Origin: an uncultured Porphyromonadaceae bacterium
GTDB lineage: Bacteria; Bacteroidota; Bacteroidia; Bacteroidales; Muribaculaceae
Assembly (NCBI GenBank): GCA_900541555.1
Contig: UQKE01000008.1
Coordinates: forward strand, 1 to 63,058
Direction of reading: 5' to 3'
DNA length: 63,058 bases
Positions 17,861 to 28,180 of this stretch are shown here, in pieces (the stretch's first letter is position 1; every line of letters starts with the position of its first letter). Made by a program: the position numbers and the translations under genes. The notes beneath the pieces were generated by a model. The model worked only from the letters and a program-made list of their open reading frames with translations. It made no database searches and was not told where the DNA came from.

Positions 17861-20164
17861 CTAAAATGGATATCCGATTGCCAAGTTGAATGCAAGGCTG
17901 TTCCCGAATTTTTCCATATTGTAATAGCCGCTTTTTCCTGTATCGTAAGGCAAATGCAATCCTATGCCCAAATCGCCCCTGACTACAATCATGCCCAAAT
18001 CCAAACGCAGCCCGACGCCTGTGCCGAGCGCGAGATCGTCAAAGAAATTGCGTGCGGAAAGTTTTCCGCCCGGGCGCATCGGATCGTCTTTTAGCAACCA
18101 GATATTGCCGGCATCCATAAATACAGCGCCTTTTAAAATGCCCAACAATGGGAAGCGGTATTCCAAATTCATTTCGAAGCGGAATGTTCCGGTTTGGTCA
18201 TAATAGCCATTGGCAGAAACATCCCCGTCATGATAGCTTCCGGGACCTATCGACCGCACGGCAAACGCCCGAATGGAATTGGCGCCCCCGACATAAAATT
18301 GCTCGCCGTAAGGCACTTCCTGCGAATTGCCATAAGCGTGCGCAGCTCCGGCAAATACCCTCGACACCAATCGATGTTCGCCGCTCAATCGCCGCGAATA
18401 AACAATCTGCACAGTCCCTTTCACAAATTGGGAAAACGGCGTGCCGAAAAGCTGCTTTTCTCCTTTTGTCCCACACAGCGACCACAAACCGGAAAACACA
18501 TTTCCACCCTCCGTGAACGAAGCCTGCAACGTCAAGTGATTATCGTCGCGATGCCGCCCGAAGCTTCTGTCGTAAGTGTACGTATAGCCTAATTTTGGAA
18601 TAAATTGATCTTCAAAACTTAAAGCAATCGCCGTATTTTCTGCCATCGTGGCATCAAACTCCGGCGTCGTCGCCAGCAATTTATTATATTTCAATCCAAA
18701 CAATGTGATTTGGTTTCGTGAATATCGGGACGCTTTCCATTCGTAATTAAATCCGAAATCGAATTGCGCCATTTTGAAAAAATGCGGCCGGTTCATCAAC
18801 GTTCCGCCCAACGACAATCGCGTCCATGCCAATTCCCTATTGGTGAATGGAATAAATTTCGGAGCCAACAGGCGCGGAAAAGCAAGCTCAGCATTAAGAC
18901 CTATTTCATAGGAATTAAAGTCCGAACGCCGGCCGTCTACTTTGCCTATTTGCCATTCGTAAGCGCCATCCAATTTCAAAGTGAGCCGTTCTCCCCCGCC
19001 AAACAAATTACGGTTCGTCACTTGGAACGACAGCCCCGGTCCCAAATAACTATTCGATTTAGAAGTTAGATTTGTTTCCAATTGCGTCTCCAATGGAGAA
19101 TCAAACCGGCAAGCAATTTGAAAATCCAGCGTGTCGGAAACTGCTTCGTCGAGCGGAGTCGCCGTCACGGAAATATAACTGAATATGCCCAACCGCGAAA
19201 GGTAGGATTGCGTTGTCGACAACCGCCTCACATTTACCGGCTCGCCTTCCTTAAATGTTATGCACGAAGGTATCAAGGATTTTCTCAATTTTGACGGACG
19301 CATCTGTATCACTTTGCCTCTGTCGGTTTGCAATGTATCGGGCGTTCCTCCGCCTTCTGCCCGCATCACCACAGTCGTCACATCGCCGACATAAAACTTT
19401 CGCAAAGCTTTTTCAGGCGCTTTCGAAGAAAGCGCAATTTGCAGCACGACGCCATTTTCTCCCGCCATAATCGTATCTGCCAAGTAGTTAATATATTCCG
19501 GCCGGAAATAATAATATCCATGATTTCTGATTCTGTTCGTCACTCGCGTGCGAGAAACAGACAACGAATCATTGCAAAGCACTTCTCCCACCTGCAAATA
19601 TTTGTCGCGTTTAAAATAGGCATTCAGTTCACGATAAAGTTCTGTCGTGTCGGGCAAATAGCGGATTTCCGACAACCGTTTCGGAGCAGCCACTTCCACA
19701 TTATAGATAACACGCGCCTTGCGAGGATTTTTCTTGTCGTATTTAAGTTCGTAGGATGTAGTCGAACCGAAATAACCATTTTTATCCAGCATGTCTTCCA
19801 CCATCTTCATCCGCAAATCCGGCCGCACATCCGACATTAGAACCGGTTCTTCCACAAATTTGCGATATATCCACCCTTTCAGGCCTTTTGAATCCTCCGG
19901 CCAATGATTATAAAGCCACAATCCCAACGGGAAAGGAGATCGCACATAAGGAGAATACAACGAATTGTTGGCAGGCACATTAATAATTTCCTTAATATTG
20001 TCCGACACCCCCGACGGTATTTCTATCGTATCTGCCACAGCTTCGACATGTAATTTTTTCACGCCGGTATATAGCACTTCCCCTTCGCCGAGCCTCGAAG
20101 TGGTGGAACACGACGAAAGCACGAACAACCCAAGCAAGAATAATATGAATCCTGTTTTTCTCAT
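17861..20164 (-). CDS. TamL-type BamA/TamA-family outer membrane lipoprotein
   Basis: The start is placed at ATG 20164, which overlaps the tamB stop as ATGA and begins a lipoprotein signal (lipobox LSSC near residues 16-19); an in-frame upstream ATG at 20257 would destroy that signal. The 767-residue product has POTRA-like repeats, then an Omp85 16-strand barrel (GGERLTLKLDG, the GGANSIRAFAVRSIGPG motif) ending in FNLAIGYPF. Lipidated TamA homologues paired with TamB are known in Bacteroidota as TamL. The pair probably supports outer membrane assembly or lipid transport. It is translationally coupled to tamB. Confidence 0.9.
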   Translation of the reverse strand: MRKTGFILFLLGLFVLSSCSTTSRLGEGEVLYTGVKKLHVEAVADTIEIPSGVSDNIKEIINVPANNSLYSPYVRSPFPLGLWLYNHWPEDSKGLKGWIYRKFVEEPVLMSDVRPDLRMKMVEDMLDKNGYFGSTTSYELKYDKKNPRKARVIYNVEVAAPKRLSEIRYLPDTTELYRELNAYFKRDKYLQVGEVLCNDSLSVSRTRVTNRIRNHGYYYFRPEYINYLADTIMAGENGVVLQIALSSKAPEKALRKFYVGDVTTVVMRAEGGGTPDTLQTDRGKVIQMRPSKLRKSLIPSCITFKEGEPVNVRRLSTTQSYLSRLGIFSYISVTATPLDEAVSDTLDFQIACRFDSPLETQLETNLTSKSNSYLGPGLSFQVTNRNLFGGGERLTLKLDGAYEWQIGKVDGRRSDFNSYEIGLNAELAFPRLLAPKFIPFTNRELAWTRLSLGGTLMNRPHFFKMAQFDFGFNYEWKASRYSRNQITLFGLKYNKLLATTPEFDATMAENTAIALSFEDQFIPKLGYTYTYDRSFGRHRDDNHLTLQASFTEGGNVFSGLWSLCGTKGEKQLFGTPFSQFVKGTVQIVYSRRLSGEHRLVSRVFAGAAHAYGNSQEVPYGEQFYVGGANSIRAFAVRSIGPGSYHDGDVSANGYYDQTGTFRFEMNLEYRFPLLGILKGAVFMDAGNIWLLKDDPMRPGGKLSARNFFDDLALGTGVGLRLDLGMIVVRGDLGIGLHLPYDTGKSGYYNMEKFGNSLAFNLAIGYPF

Positions 20165-23100
20165 TGCTGCCCTGTTTTTCCTTCTCGTTGCATTGAATCC
20201 CGACGAGGTTTCAAGAACCTGAACATATCGCGCCATGAAGCGATTTTGCGTTTCCATACGAATCCGGCTCCCGTTTCGGTGATTTCGCCTTCAAGAATAC
20301 TTTCATATTCCTTGTGATGGAACAACTTCACATACATCGTGCCCGTCTTGTTCAGCTTGTATTCAAACGAAAGATCGTTCAGAAGATTTTGCGACAAATT
20401 GTCTTCCGCCGATGCATCCGACACATAATTGCCGCCAACGACAATCTTAAACCGATCGTCAAACACGCTCTTCGAAACCTGATAAGAATAGCTCGTGGTA
20501 GTCGACGTCGCCCCATCGACCACTTTGTCGTATTGATCGATTCCAAACGACAAGTCGATGCCCGAAATATTATTTGCCGCCCAATTGTTCACAACTGATT
20601 CAAGGAATGAAAAAGCCATGTTTTCCGACAGCAAGCCGGCAGCCCCCGCAGAAGCCGAAGGTCCTGTATACGTGTTATAGAGCAACAAGTTCATAGCCTG
20701 TGTCGAACGTTGTTCTGCCGACATGCCGGCCAATTCATTGGCTATCGTCATATCGCCTTCCGATGCCAAATCAAACGACACGTCCAACGAACTCAACGTA
20801 TTCCCGACTTTCAGCATCACATCGAACGGCACTGTGCGCGACCCTTGATTGCCTCCTCCGATGTTTACTTTCATCGATTGGATTGCAGTCACATCGATTG
20901 ACGGATTCAATAAATTTCCGGTCCATGTCAGGCTGCCGCCATCTTGAAACTTAAACAATTTTTCCGACATCATCGGAGGCGAATAACGCACAAAACCGTC
21001 GCGAAGCGTATAGCGCCCTATTAAACTCATATCGCCTTGATCGTTTTGAGAATAGCTCAACATACCGTCGCCGTCGATTTGGACACAATTCTTTCCATCC
21101 GGCGACAAGTTCACAGTAAACAACGCATTCGGTTGCACGATCAACGCCGCTTTCACTTTCATGCCAAACGGGCGCACTGCCAAAGTGTCGGCAACGATTG
21201 TTGTCGTATCGCTAAAATTCACGAATCGGAGCATGTCATCGTCGCCGGCTTCCGACAAGGCGACCGCCCCCGACTGATAGACATAAGTCAGATTCGTGCC
21301 GGCAAGCACGCTCAGCGTTGCCTTCATGTCGAGCATATCGGCAGACCCTACAATCGACGCATTCGCATCAATGAACCCTTTGCCATACAATTCCGACTTT
21401 CCGGTCTTTTTTCCATCGACAATTTGCACATTGCGACCTTTTATTTTTAAATCCGTATACATTTCCTCCATCGGAAACAAACGCACAAATCCATCGAAAG
21501 TCAGCGGATTGCCGTTTGCTCCCACCACATCATAAGCATTAAACCTGACAACGCCGTCCTCCACCGGTATCTTCTCGTCGTCGAAAGCCAACGATGTCCC
21601 GAACATCGGCATTTTTATCCTTGCCGAATCAAATTGCAAATATCCATCTAATTTCGGGGCGCTCAAATTGCCGCTCACGGCAATTTTTCCATTCAACGCG
21701 CCTGTCAATGTGCCCGCCGATTCCGGCATGAATGCACTGACTGTGGAAAGCGGCAAACTGTCGATTTCCAAATGCAAATCGTATTGAGGCTCCGGAACAG
21801 AATCCAAACGATATCCGCGCATCGACAAAAAGCGATGGCCGTCAATATCCATGCCGGCAAGCGCATACACATTCCCTCGTTCGCCGGTCAACGCAAGACG
21901 GGTATCCAATCGCAAATCGCCGACAGGGCGCTTCCCGTAACGCATATCATCGATTAGCACCTCGCCCGTTCCCCAATACAGTTTTTCATTGTAATTCACC
22001 GACACTTTTGCCGAAAGAGCTCCTTCTATCGGAGGCGAGAATGGCGACATCACAAGCCAATCCCTCAATTCTATTCCCGACAACTCTACGTTGACGCCAT
22101 TATGAAATTGGTTATCGCGTGCCGTATAAATATTTATATATCCGCGCTCCGCATTTTCTATCGACATATCCGCCTTTATCTTGCCATTCGACAAATTGTA
22201 TGCTACATAATTGCCCTCGTTGAGTTTCCAATCGAGAAAAGCTATGCGCGGCTTTTCAGGAAACAACCCTACCGAAACAATTGAATCCGACAATTCCGCT
22301 TTCACGCCAAACTCAAACCCGACTTCATCGAATTGGTCTTTCTGCAAAAAGAAAGCATCCATGCTGTTGCCGCCAATATTGCCTTCAATATATGCCTCCT
22401 TCATGAATTCTTGATTCTTTGCCGAATTGTTCACGCCTATGCGGTATCGCAATTTGTCGCGGGCAGCCATGTCGAGAGTCAACGTGTCGAACAAAACTTC
22501 CCCGATGATTAAACGGTCTAACTGTCCAGCGGCATCAAATTCATCCGCATTGCGCAAGGTCAAATCGAAACGATCGTACGACACGCCCGAACCTTCCAAA
22601 TAGGCATGCACTATATTTCGATTCCCTGATTGGACATCAGCGTCAAATTGTGGCAATTTTGCTTGTATTTTTGCCACATCCACATATTGTTTCGTCATCA
22701 TCGTATCCAATTCCGGCAATATTCGCGACACAGAGTCGCTTAAAGCAAACATGCTTGCCGTCGAATGGAATCGCATCGTAAAATCATTATTCCGCAGCCT
22801 GAAATTTGTACGCGTCGAGTCCGAACGGAAGCCCAAGTCGATACTGTCGGTACGGAATGTATTGGCTGGCAACAACACAAACAAATCCGACAATCTCAGC
22901 ACGCCTCCATAATCATTCTTTCCGACATCGGCAAAAACGAATCCTTTCACATCCATGCCGCCCGACAATCGATCGGCAGACAAATTCATTTCGGTCAAAT
23001 CCAAATTTTCCACGTGCCCGGCGATTGCCATTTGATAAATTGTCTTCGTGATTTTTCCTCTCAACGACAAATCCAAATCGGCAAATTCATTGTCCGATGC

Positions 23101-24969
23101 CAAACGAACGTCATAATCCCCTTTCCGCAAAGTTGCAGACAGATTAATATTCCGATATTCTACACTGTCGAATTCGATGCTTTCAAGAGCCATGGCAGCA
23201 TCTGCCGACATGCGATATGGATCGAAACCGGCTCCTTCAAATTCCAAATCGCCGACAATTCGTCCAAATTGTCCTTCCGGAAGGACCGAACGGCCATCAA
23301 GCCCGTCAAAGCGGACTTTGCCCCGATATGAATCGCGCGACATGTTCCAACGTCCATCGGCTACGATTTTGCCGCTGTCGACATACGCCGTCAAATCGCC
23401 TGCCAATGATTTTTGTTTGTACTCGGCCATGCCTTTCAACCGGACCAATGGAACATTCACATTCTTCCCCAAGCCAAGCAATGAACGAATGGACCTGCCG
23501 CCGGAAAGCCTGCCATCGACAATCAATTTTCCACCGGCTTTTTTCTCATCATTCAAATCGAAAAACGTGCCCTTGGCTTTAACCGAAATCATATTCGCCA
23601 CTTTGGCCGAAACTTCTTTCACCTCCAATTCTTGCAATGTGCCCGACATATCCACAGCAAGAGAAGCCGACATGCCTTCAAATGCCCCCCACGCCGACTT
23701 AAAGCCCGGCACGAAATACCCCACATCGGACATAGCCACATCCGATTCGACACTTAGCCGCAAGGAAGCATCCGGAGCATTCGACAAAATCGAAGCATCG
23801 GCCACCGCGTCGATGGCAATCGACGATTCCTGCGTTTCCAATTGCAACCGTCTCACTGACAACAAAGAATCTGTCATTTCCAACAAGCCGGATGCATCTT
23901 TAATCTCCAAACCGCTATGCTCGCGCATCGCAATTTTTGAAATAGGCACCTGCAAAATTCCGCCATGGTTATAAAAGTCGTCAATGCGAATATCTATTCC
24001 GCCTATGCGTATATTTTCCGGATTAAATTCATCTGTCGATGGCGTGCCACGAACAGCATACTGCGCATCGCTGCCACGCACGCGAAAACGCTCCACTCGA
24101 ATGGTCCACGGCTTGGCTTGCGCTTCTTCGGTTTTCTCATCCGCCACGGCAGGGACAGCAGCAGCAAACTCCGCAGCAGCAACAGAATCAGGCATCAAAT
24201 AAACCGCCGACAACCGTTCTGCTTCAACCGTTTTCGCACGAATCAGATTCACAGCCATATTGACCGAAACTCCTTGTAATCCGCCTTTCGCCAATCTCAC
24301 GTCAAGACTGTCAATCGCCGGCATCATCGACATTCGATAGCGCACATCGGACAACTGCAAATCGCCAAGCGTCACCAGCCACGTTGCCGGCTCGCTTTCT
24401 TCCTCATCATCGCGTACACGCGTTGCATCCATGACGACTTCCACATCCGCACCGTCAATCGCCGCGCTCGACAAATCAATATGTTCCGACAACAACCCCA
24501 CCTTGCTTTGCTGCAAATCGAACTTGCGAAGACGCGCTGTCAAAACCATTGAAGAATCGCTGCTTGTCATTTTGTAAAAAGCATTGCGCGCCGCCACGCC
24601 GTCTACCGCCACTTCGCCTTTTATCAATGGAAGCAACCGCACGCTCAACTCCATGCACTCTCCGCTCATGAGCGTATCCGACTGCTCATCGAGCACAAGA
24701 ACATCGCTCACCGACACACGAAAAGGAAATTTCAACAAAAAACGTCCGATTGTAACGGAATAACCTGTCGATTCCGATACTTTTTCCGACACAAAGCCAA
24801 CCACTGCATTTTGTATGGCAGGAATATACAAAAGCGTCGGAAGCAAACATAAAAAAACTACGGCAATCGCAACCCATTTAAAGGCACGACGCAATTTCCC
24901 TCCGCGTTTTTTCATTGCAATCTGCGCATCGGCTTGCTCAACATTTATGTTTTCTTCCTCCGACGACAT
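20161..24969 (-). CDS. tamB: Translocation and assembly module protein TamB
   Basis: The 1602-residue protein has a cytoplasmic N-terminal tail, one membrane anchor (about residues 31-55), a very long periplasmic region of repetitive beta-strand character and a C-terminal DUF490/TamB domain (from about residue 1180, containing GFVRYSPPM, SAEQRSTQAMNLLLY and LSENMAFSFLESVVNNW). TamB proteins span the periplasm and work with a TamA/TamL barrel. The stop overlaps the tamL start by 4 bp, and the VanZ-like gene ends 3 bp upstream, so all three form one operon. Confidence 0.92.
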   Translation of the reverse strand: MSSEEENINVEQADAQIAMKKRGGKLRRAFKWVAIAVVFLCLLPTLLYIPAIQNAVVGFVSEKVSESTGYSVTIGRFLLKFPFRVSVSDVLVLDEQSDTLMSGECMELSVRLLPLIKGEVAVDGVAARNAFYKMTSSDSSMVLTARLRKFDLQQSKVGLLSEHIDLSSAAIDGADVEVVMDATRVRDDEEESEPATWLVTLGDLQLSDVRYRMSMMPAIDSLDVRLAKGGLQGVSVNMAVNLIRAKTVEAERLSAVYLMPDSVAAAEFAAAVPAVADEKTEEAQAKPWTIRVERFRVRGSDAQYAVRGTPSTDEFNPENIRIGGIDIRIDDFYNHGGILQVPISKIAMREHSGLEIKDASGLLEMTDSLLSVRRLQLETQESSIAIDAVADASILSNAPDASLRLSVESDVAMSDVGYFVPGFKSAWGAFEGMSASLAVDMSGTLQELEVKEVSAKVANMISVKAKGTFFDLNDEKKAGGKLIVDGRLSGGRSIRSLLGLGKNVNVPLVRLKGMAEYKQKSLAGDLTAYVDSGKIVADGRWNMSRDSYRGKVRFDGLDGRSVLPEGQFGRIVGDLEFEGAGFDPYRMSADAAMALESIEFDSVEYRNINLSATLRKGDYDVRLASDNEFADLDLSLRGKITKTIYQMAIAGHVENLDLTEMNLSADRLSGGMDVKGFVFADVGKNDYGGVLRLSDLFVLLPANTFRTDSIDLGFRSDSTRTNFRLRNNDFTMRFHSTASMFALSDSVSRILPELDTMMTKQYVDVAKIQAKLPQFDADVQSGNRNIVHAYLEGSGVSYDRFDLTLRNADEFDAAGQLDRLIIGEVLFDTLTLDMAARDKLRYRIGVNNSAKNQEFMKEAYIEGNIGGNSMDAFFLQKDQFDEVGFEFGVKAELSDSIVSVGLFPEKPRIAFLDWKLNEGNYVAYNLSNGKIKADMSIENAERGYINIYTARDNQFHNGVNVELSGIELRDWLVMSPFSPPIEGALSAKVSVNYNEKLYWGTGEVLIDDMRYGKRPVGDLRLDTRLALTGERGNVYALAGMDIDGHRFLSMRGYRLDSVPEPQYDLHLEIDSLPLSTVSAFMPESAGTLTGALNGKIAVSGNLSAPKLDGYLQFDSARIKMPMFGTSLAFDDEKIPVEDGVVRFNAYDVVGANGNPLTFDGFVRLFPMEEMYTDLKIKGRNVQIVDGKKTGKSELYGKGFIDANASIVGSADMLDMKATLSVLAGTNLTYVYQSGAVALSEAGDDDMLRFVNFSDTTTIVADTLAVRPFGMKVKAALIVQPNALFTVNLSPDGKNCVQIDGDGMLSYSQNDQGDMSLIGRYTLRDGFVRYSPPMMSEKLFKFQDGGSLTWTGNLLNPSIDVTAIQSMKVNIGGGNQGSRTVPFDVMLKVGNTLSSLDVSFDLASEGDMTIANELAGMSAEQRSTQAMNLLLYNTYTGPSASAGAAGLLSENMAFSFLESVVNNWAANNISGIDLSFGIDQYDKVVDGATSTTTSYSYQVSKSVFDDRFKIVVGGNYVSDASAEDNLSQNLLNDLSFEYKLNKTGTMYVKLFHHKEYESILEGEITETGAGFVWKRKIASWRDMFRFLKPRRDSMQREGKTGQQ

Positions 24970-24972
24970 AGT

Positions 24973-25359
24973 TTAATTCCTTTTCAACATGGCAGCGGCA
25001 ATTGCAACACCAATCACAGCACCGATAAAATCAGCTGCGAAATCGAACCAATCGCCCGAACGCCCCATATCCATTTGCCATTGGGCTATCTCTATCGCGC
25101 CGCCTAAAAAAGATGCCAATGCCATGCTTGCGACGGCCAATGAAATTATAGAGACCTTCCGGCTTACTCGACTGAAATCAATCGCCAAAGAAAACGCCAC
25201 GCCCAAAAACATCACGCCATGCACCACCTTGTCCGCACCGGCAAACAAAGGAATATGGACGCTTCCAAACGGCCGAGGAAACAACGTAAGATAAAGCACC
25301 ACCGCAATCACAATGGTCGACAATAAAAATCGAGGGACTTTATACAACAATTTCACCAT
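24973..25359 (-). CDS. VanZ-like family membrane protein
   Basis: The 128-residue protein has about four hydrophobic segments and family features: TLFPRPFGSVHIPLF, GADKVVHGVMFLGVAFSL (Asp and His near the first loop), and a C-terminal FDFAADFIGAVIGVAIA. Function of such small VanZ-like proteins is uncertain. Start ATG 25359 follows an AAAGAG-like ribosome site. It heads the operon with tamB and tamL. Confidence 0.85.
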   Translation of the reverse strand: MVKLLYKVPRFLLSTIVIAVVLYLTLFPRPFGSVHIPLFAGADKVVHGVMFLGVAFSLAIDFSRVSRKVSIISLAVASMALASFLGGAIEIAQWQMDMGRSGDWFDFAADFIGAVIGVAIAAAMLKRN

Positions 25360-25556
25360 CTCTTTTTGAAGCCATCAACCTGCCATCTCAAACCAATCGA
25401 CAAATGGCAGCCTGCCTTATAAGCTTATGTAAAGATACAACAAATAACCAGTTCCTCATGCAAATCGCAAAAGAAATATCAAAAAATGCAACTTGCTCTC
25501 ACAAAATAACATTAATTGCCATAGAAAAGACAAGGCATGTCCATTTTCAAACCGTA

Positions 25557-25588
25557 TTTTATTCTGTAAAATATTTGTTGTATTTTTG
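25557..25588 (+). promoter_or_regulatory. Promoter candidate of the NSS transporter gene
   Basis: TTTT at 25557-25560 and TATTTTTG at 25581-25588, spacer 20 bp. The -7 box is perfect (TAnnTTTG) and the -33 box imperfect. The ATG at 25607 lies 18 bp downstream. Confidence 0.55.
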
Positions 25589-25606
25589 TGACAAATTGCA
25601 ACAAAA

Positions 25607-26968
25607 ATGAGTGCAAAAACAGGTTTTTCTTCCAAGTTGGGAGTAATTGCAGCAACCGTAGGCTCTGCTGTCGGGCTCGGAACGATATGGCGTTTCCCGA
25701 ATGAAGTGCAAGCCAATGGCGGTTCTATTTTTTTAGTGGCATATCTAATCAGCGTCGTATTGATGGGCATTCCCGTCATGCTCGCAGAATTTGCCGTCGG
25801 CAGGGGAAGCCGATCCGACACAGTCAGCGCGTTTCAAAAGTTAACGCCCCGAAAGCCGTGGTGGATCATCGGCGTATTGGGCGTATTGGCCCCCTACCTG
25901 ATCTTGATGTACTATATGGTCGTGGCCGGCTGGACTTTGGAATATTTCTGGATGTCGCTTACCGGCGAACTCTTCGACGGACTGCAAACAGCCACATCCG
26001 AAACCGCCTTTTTCAGCAACATAATGAGCGACTCGCTTTCGAGCGGATGGCGTCCAATCCTATGGACAGCCATCATGATTTTCATAAATCTTTTCATCCT
26101 CCTCAATGGCGTTAAAAAGGGAATAGAACGCATGTCCAACATGTTAATGCCTCTTTTGTTTGTCATCCTCATCGTGTTCTGCGGCGTGTCGCTAAGCCTT
26201 CCGAACGCTTCGGCCGGCGTTGATTTCTTTCTTCGCCCCGACTTCTCGAAGCTCGATAGCGGCGTATTGATTAGCGCAGTCGGGCAAGCGTTTTTCTCGC
26301 TCAGCCTCGGCATGGGCATCCTTATCACCTATGCAGCCTATTTCCCAAAAGACACCAACATGCCACGCACGGCAAGCATCGTGTCCGGATTGGTGTTTTT
26401 TGTTGCCGTCATGATGGGATTAATCATTTTCCCTGCCGTAAAATCTTTCGGAATCGAAGGCTCGACGCAAGGCACGACATTGATTTTCGTCACATTGCCG
26501 CAAATTTTCATGCAACTTCCCCTGCCTCAACTATGGTCGGCATTGTTCTTCTTCCTCTTAGTCGTGGCAGCTTTGACTTCTACCGTTTCCGTTGCAGAAG
26601 TTCCCATCGCCTTTTTATGCGACAAATTCAACTTTTCGCGCAGCAAAGCATGCCTCGTGGTTCTCGTGCCCATGTTGCTCTTTTGTTCTGTTTGCTCATT
26701 GTCGCAAGGTCCATGGTCGGACTATACGATATTCGGCTTGACGATTTTTGACCTTATCGACTATTTCACTTCCAACATCATGTTGCCTGTGATTGCAATC
26801 GGCGTATGCCTTTACGTCGGATTTGTCTTGCCAAAAAACTTTTTCATCAATGAAACGTCGAACGAAGGCCAATTGAGAACCAAAATCATCCAGCTATTTT
26901 TTCTATTCATTCGCTACATCGCGCCATTTTTAATTGCCGCCGTTTTAGCAGGAAAAATATTTGCTTGA
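25607..26968 (+). CDS. Sodium-dependent transporter, NSS (SNF) family
   Basis: The 453-residue protein begins with the family signature in helix 1, TVGSAVGLGTIWRFPNE (residues about 16-32), where the unwound stretch binds sodium and substrate. About 11 hydrophobic segments follow, the usual number for prokaryotic NSS proteins. It probably imports an amino acid with sodium; the substrate cannot be read from the sequence. A small membrane protein gene follows almost directly. Confidence 0.92.
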   Translation: MSAKTGFSSKLGVIAATVGSAVGLGTIWRFPNEVQANGGSIFLVAYLISVVLMGIPVMLAEFAVGRGSRSDTVSAFQKLTPRKPWWIIGVLGVLAPYLILMYYMVVAGWTLEYFWMSLTGELFDGLQTATSETAFFSNIMSDSLSSGWRPILWTAIMIFINLFILLNGVKKGIERMSNMLMPLLFVILIVFCGVSLSLPNASAGVDFFLRPDFSKLDSGVLISAVGQAFFSLSLGMGILITYAAYFPKDTNMPRTASIVSGLVFFVAVMMGLIIFPAVKSFGIEGSTQGTTLIFVTLPQIFMQLPLPQLWSALFFFLLVVAALTSTVSVAEVPIAFLCDKFNFSRSKACLVVLVPMLLFCSVCSLSQGPWSDYTIFGLTIFDLIDYFTSNIMLPVIAIGVCLYVGFVLPKNFFINETSNEGQLRTKIIQLFFLFIRYIAPFLIAAVLAGKIFA

Positions 26969-26970
26969 CG

Positions 26971-27231
26971 ATGGAAAAACTGACAAAAACAGAACGTGCG
27001 GGGCTTGTCGCCGCCATTATCGCCACAATTCTGATTCTTGGCGCAGCCTGCATTTTCCGCCTCTGCTCCGCCGGCAACGCCACGGAAACATCAAAATCGG
27101 AAGTCGAGCAATTCATTCAACAAGCTGAAAAATTTAAAGCCGACACCATTCCGGCTACGAAAAAAGCAAAAGAAAAAAAGACGCATCCGAATCCCATAAA
27201 TCCGCTAAGGCAACCGCTCGAACGCAATTAA
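26971..27231 (+). CDS. Small single-span membrane protein, unknown
   Basis: I take ATG 26971 as start, 3 bp after the transporter stop; an in-frame TTG two codons upstream overlaps the transporter gene and is less likely. The 86-residue protein has one hydrophobic segment (about residues 11-29) and a charged, lysine-rich tail. The tight spacing suggests co-expression with the transporter. No family recognised. Confidence 0.6.
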   Translation: MEKLTKTERAGLVAAIIATILILGAACIFRLCSAGNATETSKSEVEQFIQQAEKFKADTIPATKKAKEKKTHPNPINPLRQPLERN

Positions 27232-27312
27232 TCGCACTTTTCGCCCATAAAGTTTTGATGCAGAAAATTATTGACGTAATTTCGCATTGAAGTTACACTA
27301 TCAATTCTATTC

Positions 27313-28176
27313 ATGCGGCAATTCCATCCGTTCTCGCTTAATATCGACGGGCAGCTCAAAATATTCAATCGCCCGTTAGTCATGGGGATACTAAACGTCA
27401 CCCCCGATTCTTTTTTTGCAAAAAGCCGATGCGGGAACGACGAATCGGCCATACGAAAACGCATCAGGGAAATTGTTGCCGAAGGAGCCGACATCATTGA
27501 CATTGGCGGCTATTCGTCGCGCCCGGGCGCCGACGACGTCTCCCCCGATGAAGAATTCGACCGACTTTCGCTCGGATTGCGAATCGCCACGGAAGAAGCC
27601 CCCTGCTCAATCATCTCCATCGACACCTTCCGTTCCGAAATTGCCGGACGTTGCATCGAAAAATTCGGGGCGCTCATCGTCAACGACATTTCTGCCGGAA
27701 CGCTCGATGCCAACATGATTCCGACAGTAGCACGGCTCCACGTGCCTTACATCATGATGCACATGAGAGGCAATCCGCAAACGATGGGCGCATTGACCCA
27801 ATACGACAACCTTGTTGCGGAAATTCTCCAATTCCTCGGACAAAAAGCCGACGAAGCAGCACAAGCCGGAATTGCCGACATTATCATAGACCCCGGATTC
27901 GGATTTGGGAAAACCGTTGAACAAAACTATGTACTGCTGGAAAATCTCGATTTGTTCCACATACTCAATCGCCCGATATTAGCAGGCTTGTCGAGAAAAT
28001 CCATGATCTACAAATTGCTCGCGACAGATCCCGACCATGCGCTGAACGGCACTACGGCCGCCCACATGATAGCCCTCATGCAAGGCGCTGCGATTTTGCG
28101 CGTGCACGACGTCAGGCAAGCCGTCGAAACTGTAAAAATATACGACACGACTATTCTTCAAGCCAAAAATATTTGA
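27313..28176 (+). CDS. folP: Dihydropteroate synthase
   Basis: The enzyme joins p-aminobenzoate to dihydropterin pyrophosphate in folate synthesis. The 287-residue TIM-barrel protein shows all family motifs: MGILNVTPDSFF (near residue 25), IIDIGGYSSRPGA, SIDTFRSEIA, VNDIS, MHMRGNPQTM, IDPGFGFGKT and GLSRKSM. Four bp separate it from cdaA, so the two are co-transcribed, an arrangement common in Bacteroidota. Confidence 0.97.
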   Translation: MRQFHPFSLNIDGQLKIFNRPLVMGILNVTPDSFFAKSRCGNDESAIRKRIREIVAEGADIIDIGGYSSRPGADDVSPDEEFDRLSLGLRIATEEAPCSIISIDTFRSEIAGRCIEKFGALIVNDISAGTLDANMIPTVARLHVPYIMMHMRGNPQTMGALTQYDNLVAEILQFLGQKADEAAQAGIADIIIDPGFGFGKTVEQNYVLLENLDLFHILNRPILAGLSRKSMIYKLLATDPDHALNGTTAAHMIALMQGAAILRVHDVRQAVETVKIYDTTILQAKNI

Positions 28177-28180
28177 CACA

